Positions 9,757-19,008 of a DNA stretch of 64,000 nt are shown here, one piece after another (the stretch's first letter is position 1; every line of letters starts with the position of its first letter). The translations under genes were made by a program, and so were the position numbers. The notes below the pieces were generated by a model that saw only the letters and a program-made list of their open reading frames with translations, was not told the DNA's origin and did no database searches. This DNA comes from Ensifer sp. IC3342 (lineage in GTDB: Bacteria > Pseudomonadota > Alphaproteobacteria > Rhizobiales > Rhizobiaceae): contig NZ_JADYVE010000009.1 of NCBI RefSeq assembly GCF_020193655.1, forward strand, positions 124,001-188,000. Direction: 5' to 3'.

Positions 9757-9834
9757 GGCTGGCCCTGCCGCGTTGACGTATCTTGCGAGCATGGAAGGCT
9801 GCACGTCAGGCGATGGTGGGAAGGGCCGCAGCGC

Positions 9835-10347
9835 ATGAGAATAAAGATCAACGGCCGAACGCTATCGAGCAGAGCGCGGCCCCCATCAGGAGAGCCGCCG
9901 GTGGAACCGTTGGCCTGGCTGGCCAGCGCCCACCATGATCAGCTCGCGCTCTGCGACAACCTGGAAGCGATTGCCGATAGCCTCCCGGAAAAGATCGACC
10001 GCGAGACCTGTGCCTACGCGGCAAAGGTGATCGGACCGATGATGCGGGATCTCCATGCCGGCGAGGAACAGCGGGTTTTTGCCTGGATCGAGCAATGCTT
10101 TGCAGGCGACGCTTCCGTGCATGCCCTGTTGGAGCGTCTGAAATACGAGCACTGCGAAGACGAGTGCTTCGCCGAGGAACTGACCGAAATGCTCGGTCGC
10201 CTGGGGGCGGCCGACAGGACCGTCAATGCCGAGACCGCCGGCTACATGCTGCGCGGCTTCTTCACCAGCGTGCGACGGCACATCAGGTTCGAACAGAAGT
10301 GCCTTTGCAGCGTGCTTGTCCGGCGTCCAGGCGAAACGTCCTGCTGA
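9835..10347 (+). CDS. Hemerythrin-like HHE-domain protein
   Basis: 170-aa protein matching bacterial hemerythrin/HHE cation-binding proteins, which form a four-helix bundle with a non-haem di-iron site used for oxygen, NO or iron sensing or storage. Candidate ligands are H in SAHHDQL, H and E in DLHAGEEQ, and H and E in RRHIRFEQ. Several cysteines (CYAA, CFAG, CEDEC, CLCS) are unusual for the family and might give redox sensitivity. The frame is open far upstream only because it runs antisense to fixN; the ATG at 9835 is the sensible start. It is divergent from fixNO across the FixK box, which suggests microaerobic expression and a role in handling oxygen or NO. Confidence 0.75.
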   Translation: MRIKINGRTLSSRARPPSGEPPVEPLAWLASAHHDQLALCDNLEAIADSLPEKIDRETCAYAAKVIGPMMRDLHAGEEQRVFAWIEQCFAGDASVHALLERLKYEHCEDECFAEELTEMLGRLGAADRTVNAETAGYMLRGFFTSVRRHIRFEQKCLCSVLVRRPGETSC

Positions 10348-10373
10348 TCCTCTCGCAACGAGCCGGCTAGAGC

Positions 10374-10836
10374 TCAACCCACTTTGGAGTAGATATCGAG
10401 TTTGTCGCTGGAGACGAATCCATTGCGAGCGGTAGAACTCGGATACTCTGCCCGAGCGTTGCGATACCAGCCATGCTTTGTGACACCCTGCCACTTTTGC
10501 CGCCTCGACGATGGCGCTGAGCAGTGCCGTTCCGACACCGGCACCCTGCTCACCTGGACGCACTGCAACCTCCTCCAGGTACAGCAACTGGCCCGCATAG
10601 TATCAACGCCGTGTGCCAATTGTAATTCCAACGCATTTATCCGCATCCCAAGCCGCTAAGGCTATGCGCCTTGGCGCGGCCACAAGCTGCGAAACACGCT
10701 CGGTTGCGGCTTCGACTGACCAGTCCTCGTTCCAAGGAGGCGCAGCGTATGCGCTAGAAATGATGGTTGCTGCCGCTTCGAGGTCTGCCTCGTTCATCTG
10801 TGTAATCAAAAAAGACATGCGCTCTGATTTCATCAA
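10374..10836 (-). pseudogene. GNAT-family N-acetyltransferase, interrupted
   Basis: A GNAT acetyltransferase is readable in pieces. The N-terminal part runs from 10836 to an in-frame TGA at 10603-10605 (ending VGITIGTRR). The same frame continues after the stop with LYLEEVAVRP and the acetyl-CoA loop GEQGAGVGTALL. Near 10440 a one-base insertion (TCG-CAAT where TCGAAT is expected) shifts the last segment, NGFVSSDKLDIYSKVG. Two lesions make loss of function likely unless the TGA is read through. Downstream of the hemerythrin gene on the opposite strand. Confidence 0.75.
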
Positions 10837-11039
10837 TGACCCTCCACAGCATGTCTCTCGAACACTGGCGATGTGAGCGTTTCGACCGCCCGCCTGCGTT
10901 CGATCGTCGGTAAATGTGCAAGAGTCGCAAACTTCTCGAAATCGTCGCGCAATTTGCTGCTAAAATCTACCTTAACGTTAGTACGCCACGAAATGAACGC
11001 AATCGTTGAAATTCATGCGTAGTTGGCACAAACTTCCAA

Positions 11040-11831
11040 TCACACAGCTGCTAACTCCGGGTTGCCAATTCGAGCCGCGATTGATGGCCTCCCGTTCTCA
11101 CTGAGTCGGGCGCTAAAATGGCGCAGATCCGCCACCGCATTTTTGACGGTGCCTTCTTTGACGGTGCCGTCGTCCGGGTTGGGCCTGGCTTTGGTTTTGA
11201 ACTCCTCAAACAGCGCCTCATCGTCCGCAGGGACTCCGCGTGTTCGGCCGGGCTGCTTGGCGTGATCCACACGGAATTTCGTTGAAAGGATCTCTTGTTG
11301 CACCGCCGAGCCGGATGGCTTTTCGCTGCGACTCGCCCCAAACGCCTTTCGAACCCCTGACTTGATACTGTTCCACAGTTTGCGATGTTTGCTGCTCTTC
11401 GTCTCAATCGCGGGCTGCTCTTGAGATGACAAGGTGTAGCGCGCGCTGCTGAACAGATCATCCCGCAAATTGGCCTGCGGCGGTACTTGGGCCGCATCTC
11501 CAAAGTGAGCGCGGGGGAGATCAACGCTGTGGCGCGTGCTGTTGAACGGGTTGTCTCTCAGCCGACAGTGTGGCGGCATCCGCATCGAACCGCCGAGATT
11601 GGCGCGCCGGATTCCTCCACCGCCCTCTGCGGGACTCTCATCAGGCGAACTAGACTTTGCGGAGCTCTCATCGGACGAATTGAGTTGCAACTCGTTCATC
11701 TGTTGTTCAAAGCTAGCTTGCTGGCTCGTACTGCCCTGTTGCTGCCCCATCCGCGACTGTCGATAATACGCTTGCGCGAATCCTTCCACATCAAAATCAA
11801 ACAGGTTGAAATTGTTATTCGTTCGCTCCAT
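11040..11831 (-). CDS. Probable type III effector N-terminal fragment (NopD-like)
   Basis: 263-aa Ser/Gln-rich protein that looks like the disordered, secreted N-terminal half of a rhizobial effector. It begins MERTNNNFNLFDFDVEGF, followed by QQ- and SSDES-rich sequence. Two internal repeats share the pattern PP-x3-LRD-x2-F-x-S-x-R (around residues 83-95 and 115-127), followed by a basic KHRKLWNSIKSGVRKAFG region. The last 35 residues, VKNAVADLRHFSARLSENG, match the start of the core-binding-like repeat unit seen again at 16.4-17.9 kb, and the frame then stops. It therefore looks like an effector truncated inside its first repeat. No convincing tts box was seen upstream. Function unknown. Confidence 0.55.
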   Translation of the reverse strand: MERTNNNFNLFDFDVEGFAQAYYRQSRMGQQQGSTSQQASFEQQMNELQLNSSDESSAKSSSPDESPAEGGGGIRRANLGGSMRMPPHCRLRDNPFNSTRHSVDLPRAHFGDAAQVPPQANLRDDLFSSARYTLSSQEQPAIETKSSKHRKLWNSIKSGVRKAFGASRSEKPSGSAVQQEILSTKFRVDHAKQPGRTRGVPADDEALFEEFKTKARPNPDDGTVKEGTVKNAVADLRHFSARLSENGRPSIAARIGNPELAAV

Positions 11832-12292
11832 GGCACCTTACATCCCCTTGCAAAGCTCGTATCTGGCGCACGGTAAGGTGACCTGAGTAAAAGCGGCAGA
11901 GCCTTCGGCCGAGAGTTCGATGTCGAAGCAAAGTCTGGGTGTCGACCATACCGAGTCAACCCCAGAACGGACAGCAAATGGCGCCCCTCAGGAAATGGTC
12001 CCTAAAAGCCCTCGCCTTATGTATCTCAGTCCGCGTCGCCTGCCCGCTTCGCTAAAAAGCTGCCGGAAGGTTTGATTTTTAGTACGCGCGACAGATCAGC
12101 CTGCTCAGAACAAGCCGGCCATACCAGCGGTGAAAGGAACATGCCCGGCCCGCCCGGCGGCGGAAGCGTATGAACGCGAACTCCCTGAAGAGCCGGATTC
12201 CAACCGCACCGACATCGGCCAGCGCCGTTTCGCCGTCGCGACCCACAGTGCCACTTATACAACGGCCTCCCACTGGCCCCAAACAACCGGAC
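11832..12292. other. Intergenic region, no gene recognised
   Basis: Overlapping open frames on both strands with no family resemblance. The region leads into the tandem sigma-54 elements. A NifA upstream activator site (TGT-N10-ACA) was looked for between about 12100 and 12290 and not found. Confidence 0.5.
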
Positions 12293-12358
12293 TGCCACAG
12301 CTCTTGCTAAATCAGCCTGGCACAGCTCTTGCTAAATCAGAATGGCACAGCTCTTGCT
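12293..12358 (+). promoter_or_regulatory. Three tandem sigma-54 (-24/-12) promoter elements, 25-bp period
   Basis: The RpoN consensus (TGGCAC-N5-TTGCW) occurs at 12318-12333 and 12343-12358 as TGGCACAGCTCTTGCT. A third, degenerate copy at 12293-12308 reads TGCCACAGCTCTTGCT, with the invariant -24 GG changed to GC. The copies are spaced exactly 25 bp apart and the intervening AAATCAG is shared by the first two, so the array arose by tandem duplication. The last element lies 72 bp before the y4nA-like ATG. Confidence 0.85.
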
Positions 12359-12430
12359 TCGAAGAGAGGCGAAGCGGTTAATTCTAAACGCTTCCAATAA
12401 CGTTTAACGAGGCTTTCGAAGAGGCAAACC

Positions 12431-14611
12431 ATGCTAGGTACATTTCTGAACAGCATGATGATGGCGATGGCTATGGTCACCATGACGGCTCCCGCCCCGC
12501 CCCAAATGACCACCGTCGCCGCCGCGATCGATTCCAACCCCAACAACGCTTCGCAGGATGCCGCCGATCCTCGCGCCTATCTGAACGAGATCGACGGCGA
12601 CAAGGCGATGACCTGGGTCGAGGCGCATAACCTTTCGACGATCGATAAGCTGTCGAAAGATCCGCGTTACAGCGAATACCAGGCCGACGCTCTGAATATC
12701 CTACAGGCCACCGACCGCATTGCTTCGCCCAGCTTCGCGCGCGACGGGATGATCGACAACTTTTGGCAGGACGGCACGCACGTGCAGGGTCTGTGGCGGC
12801 GTACGACCTGGGAATCCTACAGGTCCGGCAACCCGCAATGGCGCACAATTCTCGACGTCGATGCGCTGTCCAAGGCAGGAGGCAAAACCTGGGTATTCGA
12901 AGGCGGGGACTGCCTGCCGTCCGCCAGCAATCTCTGCCTGATCCGGCTCTCCGACGGTGGCAAGGATGCGGTTGTGGTGCGCGAATTCGACATTGCCAAG
13001 GGTGAATTCATTAAGGAAGGCTTCGTCCTACCCGAAGGCAAGCAGTCGGTGACCTGGGTGGACGAGAACACCATCTACGTGACCCGGGAATGGACGCCGG
13101 ACGAAGTGACCTCTTCTGGCTATCCCTACGTCACCAAGGTAGTGAAGCGCGGCCAGAGCTTGGATCAGGCGGCCGAGATTTTCCGCGGCCAAAAGATGGA
13201 CGTATCGGCTGAACGCGGCGTGCTGCGCGACATCGATGGCAAGTATGTTATGGACACCTCGTATCGCGGCCTAGACTTCTTCAATACCGAACTAGCCTTT
13301 TACCCAAACGGCCACACCGATACACACAAGGTGGTCCTGCCCCTGCCGACCACGGCCACCTTTAGCGGCTACTACAAGGGCCAGGCAATCTATTGGTTGA
13401 AGTCTGACTGGACCTCGGCCAAAGGCACCGTCTTCCGCAATGGCGCGATTATCGCTTTCGATCTCAAGGGGGCGCTCGCCGATCCAGCGCACGTTGAACC
13501 GCTTGTGCTGTTCATGCCAAACGAGCATCAATCTGTCGCAGGGGCTACCCAGACCAAGAACCGTCTCGTGCTGTCGATCCTGTCAAATGTCACCAGCGAG
13601 GTCCGCAGCTTCGATTTCGGCAAAGGCGGCTGGACGTCTTTTAAGTTGGCTCTGCCGGCAAATTCGACCCTGTCCCTGACGTCCAGCGACGATGAGAGCG
13701 ATCATCTGTTCGTCTTCTCAGAAGGATTCCTCGAACCTTCAACTCTCTTTTGCGCCGATGCCGTAACGGGCCAAGTCGAAAAGATCAATTCGGCCCCGGA
13801 ACGCTTTGATGCCGAAAGCCTGCAAGTACAGCAGTTCTGGGCGACCTCGAAGGATGGCACGAAGGTTCCGTACTTCCTCGTAGCGCGCAAGGACGTCAAG
13901 CTGGACGGCACGAGCCCGACCATCCTCTACGCCTATGGCGGTTTCGAAATCCCAATGCAGCCCAACTATTCGGCGGTGCTTGGCAAGCTATGGCTGGAGA
14001 AGGGTGGTGTCTATGCGCTGGCGAATATCCGCGGCGGCGGCGAGTTCGGCCCAAAATGGCACGAGGCCGGTTTGAAGACCAATCGTCAGCGCGTCTATGA
14101 CGACTTCCAGGCCGTGGCGCAGGACCTGATCGCGAAGAAGGTAACCTCGACACCGCATCTCGGGATCATGGGGGGGTCGAACGGCGGCCTGCTCATGGGC
14201 GTGCAAATGATCCAGCGGCCCGACCTGTGGAACGCAGCCGTGATCCAGGTGCCGCTTCTCGACATGGTCAATTTCATCCACATGTCGGCAGGAGCCTCCT
14301 GGCAGGGCGAATATGGCAATCCCGACGATCCGGTTGAAGGCGCCTTCCTGCGCTCGATCTCGCCCTATCATAATGTCAGGGCGGGCGTGGCGTATCCGGA
14401 ACCCTTCTTCGAAACTTCGACAAAGGATGACCGCGTCGGGCCAGTGCACGCGCGCAAGATGGCCGCCCTGTTCGAAGATATGGGCCTGCCCTTCTACTAT
14501 TATGAAAGCGTCGAGGGCGGTCACGCCGCCGCCGCCAACCTGCAGGAATACGCCCGCCGCTACGCGCTTGAATATATCTACATGTCTCAAAAACTCATGG
14601 ATAACAAGTGA
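12431..14611 (+). CDS. y4nA: Prolyl oligopeptidase family (S9) serine peptidase, y4nA-like
   Basis: 726-aa peptidase of family S9A, similar by recall to the NGR234 symbiosis-plasmid protein y4nA. An N-terminal hydrophobic, Met-rich segment followed by Ala/Pro (residues 1-35) looks like an export signal, so action in the periplasm or outside is possible. Residues about 80-430 would be the beta-propeller and 470-726 the alpha/beta-hydrolase domain, with nucleophile S583 in GGSNGG, aspartate in DDRVGP (about 666-667) and H698 in EGGHAAA. The gene is intact. It sits behind tandem sigma-54 promoters, so expression with nitrogen-fixation genes is likely. The substrate is unknown. Confidence 0.88.
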   Translation: MLGTFLNSMMMAMAMVTMTAPAPPQMTTVAAAIDSNPNNASQDAADPRAYLNEIDGDKAMTWVEAHNLSTIDKLSKDPRYSEYQADALNILQATDRIASPSFARDGMIDNFWQDGTHVQGLWRRTTWESYRSGNPQWRTILDVDALSKAGGKTWVFEGGDCLPSASNLCLIRLSDGGKDAVVVREFDIAKGEFIKEGFVLPEGKQSVTWVDENTIYVTREWTPDEVTSSGYPYVTKVVKRGQSLDQAAEIFRGQKMDVSAERGVLRDIDGKYVMDTSYRGLDFFNTELAFYPNGHTDTHKVVLPLPTTATFSGYYKGQAIYWLKSDWTSAKGTVFRNGAIIAFDLKGALADPAHVEPLVLFMPNEHQSVAGATQTKNRLVLSILSNVTSEVRSFDFGKGGWTSFKLALPANSTLSLTSSDDESDHLFVFSEGFLEPSTLFCADAVTGQVEKINSAPERFDAESLQVQQFWATSKDGTKVPYFLVARKDVKLDGTSPTILYAYGGFEIPMQPNYSAVLGKLWLEKGGVYALANIRGGGEFGPKWHEAGLKTNRQRVYDDFQAVAQDLIAKKVTSTPHLGIMGGSNGGLLMGVQMIQRPDLWNAAVIQVPLLDMVNFIHMSAGASWQGEYGNPDDPVEGAFLRSISPYHNVRAGVAYPEPFFETSTKDDRVGPVHARKMAALFEDMGLPFYYYESVEGGHAAAANLQEYARRYALEYIYMSQKLMDNK

Positions 14612-14629
14612 GTCCGCAAAACCTTAGGC

Positions 14630-14849
14630 CTTGTGGGCAGATCTGAGCAAATACGAAGCCGGTGGCGAGGACGACGAAGGGGGCGAAGGTTCGCTTTGTC
14701 TTCTCGCAGCGTAGGGCGACGCCCTCAAAGCGCGTGACCTTGCGCCGGCCCGCTTCTTTTGGACCGATCTTTATAAGCGTCTTGGGGATGAGGGCGGGCT
14801 TACCGTCGTCTCGCGCAGCTTGGCGCTGCCTACTCGGCGAGAGGTTCAA
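14630..14849 (-). pseudogene. IS5-family transposase C-terminal remnant
   Basis: Reading leftward, the frame contains KVTRFEGVALRCEKTKRTFAPFVVLATGF, the typical end of rhizobial IS5-group transposases (R-x-ALRCEKTKRNF-x-SFVALA). The catalytic DDE core is missing and the adjacent sequence is not recognisable, so this is a fragment left after deletion. Confidence 0.5.
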
Positions 14850-15060
14850 CTCCTCCGCGGCTGCCCGAAGGAGCAGAGCCTTGCGGCCGCTTCGAAGATG
14901 CGCACGGCGGAGAGTGAAGTCATCTGCAGCATCAGATTAGTGAACCAGATTCATGTAAACTTGGCGCTTGATAGCAGGCGCTCGCTGCGCCAGAACTTCT
15001 CTACGAGGACAGGCAACGGGCCTGAAGGGAGAAGCCGAACACCGTTCGATCGCTGCCGGG

Positions 15061-15230
15061 TCCTTGGCATCGGGCTCTACACCCCGCCGATTGGCACGAC
15101 GCTCTTCATCTCCTCGTCGATCGCGAAATCGCCGCTCGGCGAGACCACCCGCGAGCTGTGGCCCTTCTTCGCCATGGCGATGATGCTCCTGCTTGCGGTG
15201 AGCTTCATATCGGCGCTCACGCTCTACTGA
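15061..15230 (+). pseudogene. TRAP transporter large subunit (dctM) 3' fragment
   Basis: The last 55 codons of a DctM protein, starting LGIGLYTPPIGTTLF and ending at a TGA. They match, with few substitutions, the end of the intact dctM at 33755-35014. The fragment begins abruptly at the homology boundary near 15061. It is followed, as in the intact cluster, by an ABC ATPase. Confidence 0.85.
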
Positions 15231-15240
15231 GGACAGGACA

Positions 15241-16290
15241 TGACCGACGACAGCAAGCAATCGTCTGTGTCCGATCACTGACCAAGTCCTATGGCGCAAC
15301 GTCCGTCCTTAAACGCGTGGATTTTTCGGTAAAGCGCGGCGAAATTCACGCGCTCCTCGGCGGCAACGGCGCCGGCAAGTCGACACTCATCCGCATCATC
15401 ACGGGAACGGCAGCCAAGGATGGTGGCGAACTCGTCTTTCGCGACGCCGCCGGTCCTTACCGAGACGGACGGCCGCCGCAAGGTCGCCGTCGTTCACCAG
15501 GAACTCGCGCTTCTTCCCCACCTGACCGTTGCTGAGAACATCGCCCTGCGCCATTTCCGCAAGGGTTCGCGCCTTTTCGACCGAAGGACGGCCGCCAGCC
15601 AGGCGCATGCCGCCTTGTCGATGATCGATCGGGAATTCGCCGGGACCGCGTTGAACCGCCTCGTCGGCGACCTCAGCCTCCATGAAGGACAGATGGTGGA
15701 GATCGCGCGAGCCCTCTCGTCGGTGCCAAACTCATCCTGCTGGACGAACCGACCGCCAATCTGACCGCGGCCGAGATGGAGCGACTGTTCGGGGTTTTGA
15801 GAAGATTACGCGGGAAAATGGCCTCTCGGTCGTCTTTGTCTCGCACCGCATGAAGGAAATTAGCCAGATCGCCCATGTCTGCTCGATCATCCGGGACGGA
15901 AGAACCGTGGTGAGGAGCGTGCCGACGGCAGAGCTCACGGATCTCGCCATCATCGAGCATATGGGGCAGGCGCATGCCACGGCAGCTCCCCTGCCCGCGC
16001 GAACGGCAGCAACTGGGTCTCGCCTGGGGAGCCACGGACCATTGCGGAAAAAGGGTTCTCCGTAACGCTCAAGCCCGGGGCCATTCTCGGCGTTGCCGGC
16101 GCCCCAGCAGGCCCCGAAACCCTGATCTCCGCACTCATTGGTGCCGCATACGAAAAACGCTGGACGGTAACGCGCGCCGGATGGCCCGGCCATTTCCGCT
16201 CGCCGCGGCCGCGCGCCTCGAAGCGGGCTTCGTGACCGGCGGCCGATCGCACCGCGGCGTCCTCCGTTCCCTGCCGATCATCGAATTCAG
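15241..16290 (+). pseudogene. Decayed sugar ABC transporter ATPase (paralogue of the 32.2-33.7 kb gene)
   Basis: Segments in at least four frames line up in order with the intact RbsA-type ATPase at 32248-33741: LTKSYGATSVLKRVDFSV, P-loop GGNGAGKST, VVHQELALLPHLTVAENIAL, DLSLHEGQMVEIARALSS, ENGLSVVFVSHRMKEI, then RSHRGVLRSLPII. Frameshifts lie near 15255, 15470, 15740, 15800 and 16030. The reading ends at about 16290, where homology stops and the tts-box/effector sequence begins, so roughly the last third of the gene is gone. Confidence 0.85.
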
Positions 16291-16363
16291 CGGCACGTCC
16301 GGCTTTTATTCGTGTGCGAGACGGGATTGGCATGCGGCTTTTTTGCACTGCGCGGCGAGGCTC

Positions 16364-16381
16364 GTCAGCATCTCGCCAGCT
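16364..16381 (+). promoter_or_regulatory. Candidate tts box (TtsI-binding element)
   Basis: GTCAGCATCTCGCCAGCT matches the first part of the rhizobial tts box (GTCAGCTTNTCGAAAGCT) at about 15 of 18 positions and is followed by a second AGCTTAGC element. It lies about 45 bp before the GTG start of a decayed effector, the expected place for control by flavonoid/NodD/TtsI. Confidence 0.55.
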
Positions 16382-16425
16382 TGCCAGCTTAGCGTGCTGC
16401 CGGGATCTGCGGAGATGAGGCTATC

Positions 16426-17884
16426 GTGGATAATTTTTCGCCAACCAAACTGGCGGCTTTGATGCAGGTGCAGCACGCCGTCCCGGACGCTCGGCAAGCT
16501 GGCCAGGCGCAAGCCGCCTTTGAGCAGCAATTGGCGGGCGCGCGAGAGGCTACAGTCGTCGATGAGGCCGCACCTGAGGCACCGCCCCCTCAGCGGCCTA
16601 AAGATATCCGGAGCATCATAAGGAGGGCGATCCAGGCAGAGGCGACGCGGCGGAATTTGAGCCCGCAAACCGCCCCGGGCTTATGCTAGCGCGCTTCATA
16701 AGCTGGAAAAGATCTCAGCTCTGGGGGTGAAACGATTGCCACGCTGGACCACAATTCTCTGGTAGCTCGTGCTGAAAGGTTCTTCTCGCGCGACTCGGCA
16801 ATGGCTCCCGCGCTAACGGCGCTTCATAGGTATCGCAATCCCAATGCTCCTGACGGTCCGCGCCGCCGATATGTTGTTCCCTCTGCGATAGGTGGCGGCC
16901 CCGTCAACGAGGCCGCGCCTCCAGCTGACAACTACCTCATCTGTTAGACCGGGGTCTTATCGATAATGCAGTCCGGCATTTTGGCCGCAGCCTACAAGGA
17001 AGTACCGCTTACGAATATGGCCGGGTGCTTCGCACCTTGGGAAAATGATCTGGGATCACTAGGCAAGGCGGTCGACGGGCTTGATCACGCCGCATTGGTC
17101 CTGCATGCGAGAACGTCTTTTCCTGAGGATGGGCATTTGCTCTCGGCATGGAGCGCGCTGCGGAAGTATCGTGAGCCTGAACCTTTGCCTGATGGGCGAC
17201 ATGACTTTCCCTCTGAAGAGAGGCAATCCTGATTGACGGCGCAGTCCAGGCAGCTGCTGCCCGTCGGGGCTGGACACCCGGCACTACCGAGAACTACTAT
17301 CGGGCTTTTCACAAGCTGGCGAAATCTCTTCCCGGGGCCAGGCAATCGCAGCGCTGGACCACAATTCGCTTGTAGCCCATGCCAAGACATCACACGAGGA
17401 CGACAAGGGTATAAGCGCCGCGTTGGAGGTGCTTCTCGAGCATCGTGATCCGGCTATCCTGGCCAGGCGCAGCCAGGGCAATCATCCTCCCTCCGCGAAA
17501 GACAAGAGTCTCATCGAGGCTGCGGCCTGTGCCAGTCAGCGGCCGAGGAAAGCCGTCGAAAAGTCTGTCAATAATCTTCTCAGATTTGCAGGAGCGCTCA
17601 ACGCCGATGATGAGCAAATTCATCAGCTAGAGCACGCCGAACTCGTCAAGCTTGCAAGAAAAAAGTTTCCCAGTAACAAAAGCCTCATCAGCGGGCTTGG
17701 CATGATCCGTGATCACCGCAAGGCGGAGCACGCTTCCAGCACAGAAGCCCCCTGGCACGCGAAGGATGACCTGGCCCAGTCGCCGCTCTTAAGCGTCACC
17801 CAGACGAGCTTCGATGCGGAGTCCATCCACCTCATCACTTCACATCCGGGTTACGATCACGGCGTGCACTACTACCGTTCTTAA
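16426..17884 (+). pseudogene. Repeat-rich type III effector, frameshifted (NopD-like repeat region)
   Basis: Starts with a GTG frame VDNFSPTKLAALMQVQHAV, a plausible secretion N-terminus, then repeats a roughly 100-residue unit about four times. The unit is [I/L]I-x2-A[V/I] ... T-x3-Y-x3-L-x-KL followed by LDHNSLV or LDHAALV and a Tyr/His-Arg ending such as ALRKYREP, ALHRYRNP or LLEHRDP. The LDH motifs begin near 16759, 17079 and 17356. The unit resembles tyrosine-recombinase core-binding domains, as in the repeats of Ulp1/C48 SUMO-protease effectors. The frame changes near 16690, 16990, 17240 and 17350, and the last piece ends HHRKAE-to-HYYRS at 17884. No protease domain is attached. Inference: a dead effector gene. 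Confidence 0.6.
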
Positions 17885-18120
17885 TCTGCTTGTATCCAAA
17901 CATTGCTTCGCGGGGGGAAGCTTCGCTCGTCAGGAACGAAACGACTCTTGCCGTTGTCGCCAGCAACTGCTTCGCCCGACAAGGGCAGGCGCCGGTCCTG
18001 CCGGCATGCCGATGGGGCAACGGCAGCGAGCAAACATAGTGACGTTCGCCTAATAGGGTGTTCCTCTTTTCTGTAGGTTGGAAGATGGTTTTCTTCGTAT
18101 AGATGCTCTAAAAAAGCAAC

Positions 18121-19008
18121 TTAGACCAGGCATTTCCTTGCGCCTTCCTGCTGATCGATCGCGTCGCGGATTACACCTATGTTGGCTTCATACTCTTGGA
18201 TCTTGTAATATCCTTCGTGCAAGCAATTGAAATAAAGACTTTTAAGATACCTGTCGCTTCTGAACTTCAAAAAATCGTGATATAGCTCGCTTGGATCTGC
18301 GGCGAGAATATATTTAATTTGGCGAACGGTCATGTGATGATTTGGCTCCGCCGCCATCCGATTCAGGTCCCTGATTGACTTAACTGCGGCAAGATTTATC
18401 TCAGACTCTATGTCGGGACGATCACCCGTATATCGAGCAAAATAAAGAAAAAAAGTTTTGTTTTTCAACTGTTGCTCGTGCATGAGCTCTACTAACCTGT
18501 TTTCGTGAGTGCCGGTGATCTTCACGTCGTCGACAAACAGAAGGCAACGACCTTCGAAATGTTGCGAGTTGAAGTAGAACCTATCACCGGCGATCAATGA
18601 CTTGCGATGTTCCCCTGACAGGAGTCCGTAGTCGTTCACATAACTGATCTTTCGTGGGACAGTCGCATATTCCACGTGGTTGCCTTTGGCATCAACAATG
18701 TGGCTGTTGAGGCGATTAAGCAAATGCATCGTCATTATAGTCGCTGCATTCGGGACAAAATTGTATGGCGACGAAATCATCAGGGAGCTACTGTTCAGTA
18801 GAGCGGGTGCGTTGTTTTGGAAGAACGCGTCTGCAATCTGGTAGCCCATCTCGCGGGCTGCTTCGTCGCAACCGAATTTCAGACGTGAATATTGTTCCGG
18901 TCGAAAGGGTGCATCCTCAATCGACTGAAATTCATGGAGCGCAAACTCCTGAAATTGCCTCATATACAACCTCTCGAATGTCCTCAGGTCGTCCCACCAG
19001 GGCACCAT
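18121..19008 (-). CDS. Phosphoribosyltransferase-fold protein
   Basis: About 295 aa from the ATG at 19008 (an alternative ATG is at 18963). The key motif RCLLFVDDVKITGTHE is the PRPP-binding loop of type I phosphoribosyltransferases (hydrophobic strand, DD, then TGT). Upstream is a strand-rich region with RKISYVNDYG. The C-terminus is long and helical. The open frame continues to 19272 but that part is an antisense-phase shadow of the HAD gene. It overlaps the HAD gene by 77 bp, so the two are coupled. HAD and PRTase genes side by side occur in Ter-type stress/nucleoside-derivative biosynthesis clusters, but no ATP-grasp or ter gene is nearby. Base composition is clearly lower in GC than the neighbours, suggesting transfer. 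Confidence 0.65.
   Translation of the reverse strand: MVPWWDDLRTFERLYMRQFQEFALHEFQSIEDAPFRPEQYSRLKFGCDEAAREMGYQIADAFFQNNAPALLNSSSLMISSPYNFVPNAATIMTMHLLNRLNSHIVDAKGNHVEYATVPRKISYVNDYGLLSGEHRKSLIAGDRFYFNSQHFEGRCLLFVDDVKITGTHENRLVELMHEQQLKNKTFFLYFARYTGDRPDIESEINLAAVKSIRDLNRMAAEPNHHMTVRQIKYILAADPSELYHDFLKFRSDRYLKSLYFNCLHEGYYKIQEYEANIGVIRDAIDQQEGARKCLV

Noticed and set aside
8425..9834. Very long plus-strand open frame opposite fixN
   Set aside because: It is the antisense of fixN kept open by high third-position GC. Only its 3' end, after 9835, is a real gene (hemerythrin-like).
12100..12290. NifA upstream activator sequence (TGT-N10-ACA) for the y4nA promoter
   Set aside because: No match found in the region upstream of the tandem sigma-54 elements; activation may use a more distant or degenerate site.
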